Source: Enoplolaimus lenunculus (taxonomy: Eukaryota > Nematoda > Enoplea > Enoplida > Thoracostomopsidae). From it: 64,000 bases of DNA. A program made the translations under genes and the position numbers. Positions 62,563-64,000 of the stretch are shown in pieces. Under the pieces are notes generated by a model, which was not told the DNA's origin, did not search any database, and was given only the letters and a program-made list of their open reading frames with translations. Position 1 is the stretch's first letter. Each line of letters opens with the position of its first letter. The DNA lies in the NCBI GenBank assembly GCA_030248215.1, contig JASANG010001572.1, positions 1-64,000 of the forward strand, given 5' to 3'.

Positions 62563-63849
62563 TTGACACACTCTTATAATAGCATGGGCCTAATGAAGAA
62601 TATATTTCATTCAAATAACACTTTCAAAATGATTCGTCCTAAGTGCACGGTTTTGGACTAAAATGCAAATTTGTTTCGCCAATTTACCGCATAATTTTCG
62701 CTAGCAAACATTAAATATATATATCGCGATCGCAATTTCGTAAATAAATACTATTAGTCGTCCAACTTTGCGAATGCACAAAAATCTATATGCAAATTTT
62801 CTAATTATGGAACGCCCAGTGAATGTGCTATGAAAATATTGTAAACAAACTGTGATGAAAACTTGTTCAAAATACGTATGTGTGGTATTCCAGCTTTTAT
62901 CGTGTAGGTGAGATGCAAATTAAACATGCGAATATCACGACATACCTTGCTTTTGAATATAGCATTTCACCGTTGAGAGGGTATCATGTATCACCTTGCG
63001 GTACCACGATGTTTGGCCATATCGTGAGGCGTTTCACTTAATTAAAATTTAACAAACCATGAAGCCGACGCTTTAATGTTTGTCAGTTCTGCCTATCCCG
63101 TTGTAACTGATATTGCCTGCATACATACTTTTGGGCACCAAAGTGTTAACAGATGTGGTGGTCACTGGTCCGTTTCATTTTAAAATTTAGTTAAGTTGTG
63201 ACTAACATTTTCGCGCAACAAAATAGAGTATTTCTCTATTATTAACAGCTGTAGAGTTCTGTGATTTGTTTTGACAGCACTTGCAACATGGTAAACATGA
63301 ACAAATTTTTGTCTATGTTTTAAAAATTGTGACACAAATTTGAAGTGTAGATAGAAATTCAGAGGCAGCTGAAAGCTGAACCTAATGATCAAGTGTTTGC
63401 TAAACCTAAAGTTATGCCAAAGTCTAAAATTTAAAAAAAATCGAACAAGTTCTGATCGCCAAAATTCAAAGAATAAATTTAATTACAGAAACATACACAA
63501 AAACGCAACACGCAGTAATGTCTAGTGCTATCTGCGTAACTCGACATAAATAAGCGATTTGCAGGGAATAAGACGACAAAAAAAACAAAAAAACCCACCC
63601 CCGCCCCCAAACAAAAACAATGCATAGAACACCAAACAGGCATAGTTTACTCCTAAACCTAAACCTTCAGCGTAAGGCTAAGTCTAAGCAAAAAACACTA
63701 AAAATTAAAAAACGTTCGGTCGCTAATATTTGCATGGACCAAAATTTCAAACAATTTTACCTATACATGTGTAACTCTGCCGCAAAATATTTGGCTGTAA
63801 CGGATGAAAATGAAGCAGCAGTGGAATACTGTTTGTAAACAATGCTTAA
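62563..63849. other. No gene seen
   Basis: AT-rich sequence with a CAAAATACGTATGTGTGGTA block near 62869 that also occurs near 10183 and 15367 as a diverged dispersed repeat. Confidence 0.35.
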
Positions 63850-64000
63850 TACTGTAGTGACTCGAAAGATGGAATGTTTATTTCGACTCGTCAGAGGGTA
63901 TTGCCATTGCTATTCGGTACCGGACTGTTACATAATTTTCGATCCAGTCATCGTTATCCGGGCCGCACGCCTGTAACTCATGCAGGACATTTTCCATGGT
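63850..64000 (+). mobile_element. MITE left end entering the window edge
   Basis: The stretch starts TACTGTAGTGACTCGAAAGA and continues with TTTATTTCGACTCGTCAGAG and GGTATT, a diverged copy of the ends at 29386 and 814. The right end is outside the window. Confidence 0.55.

Noticed and set aside
1-64000. Retroviral, LTR or Polinton remnants
   Set aside because: I saw no reverse transcriptase, integrase, protease, capsid or polymerase motifs and no long direct terminal repeats; all elements noted are short and non-coding with inverted ends or tRNA-like heads.

Overview
The window reads as animal nuclear DNA. It is AT-rich and its genes are split by introns of about 0.1 to 1 kb with GT..AG ends. 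The proteins are clearly metazoan: a PI3K-like kinase of the SMG1 type, an SLC12A8-type transporter, METTL27-like methyltransferases and a bHLH factor. Short introns, a small gene nested in an intron, and many small transposon copies would fit an ascidian tunicate such as a Ciona relative. That assignment is inference; only 'metazoan, probably invertebrate' is firm.

Layout. 1-7.2 kb: no supported gene exon except a weak P450-like first-exon candidate; it holds MITE-like copies, a 63-bp minisatellite and a terminal-inverted-repeat element. 7.3-24.0 kb (+): the 3' half of SMG1, 22 exons joined in phase, ending in the FATC tail. Its introns hold hAT-like copies and an array of repeats carrying the ATGCAAAT octamer. 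24.2-24.7 kb (+): two or three phase-compatible exons of an unidentified gene. 24.7-32.8 kb: gene-poor, with a nested MITE, GCTTAG-type simple sequence and a 60-bp minisatellite. 32.8-34.2 kb (+): a METTL27-like methyltransferase. 37.0-48.7 kb (-): SLC12A8, at least 13 coding exons. 46.0-47.5 kb (+): a two-exon bHLH gene inside the first mapped intron of SLC12A8, on the opposite strand. 48.7-55.5 kb: no gene seen, with tRNA-derived SINE-like copies. 55.5-61.0 kb (-): a second METTL27-like gene, the inverted paralogue of the first. 61-64 kb: no gene seen.

The genes do not form one pathway. SMG1 acts in nonsense-mediated decay, SLC12A8 is a membrane carrier, the METTL27-like proteins are predicted SAM-dependent methyltransferases, and the bHLH protein is a predicted transcription regulator. 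The clearest organisational features are the nested antisense bHLH gene and the inverted methyltransferase pair, in which the plus-strand copy has lost a conserved SAM-loop glycine and the N-terminal exon part. I saw no reverse transcriptase, integrase, capsid or envelope coding remnant.
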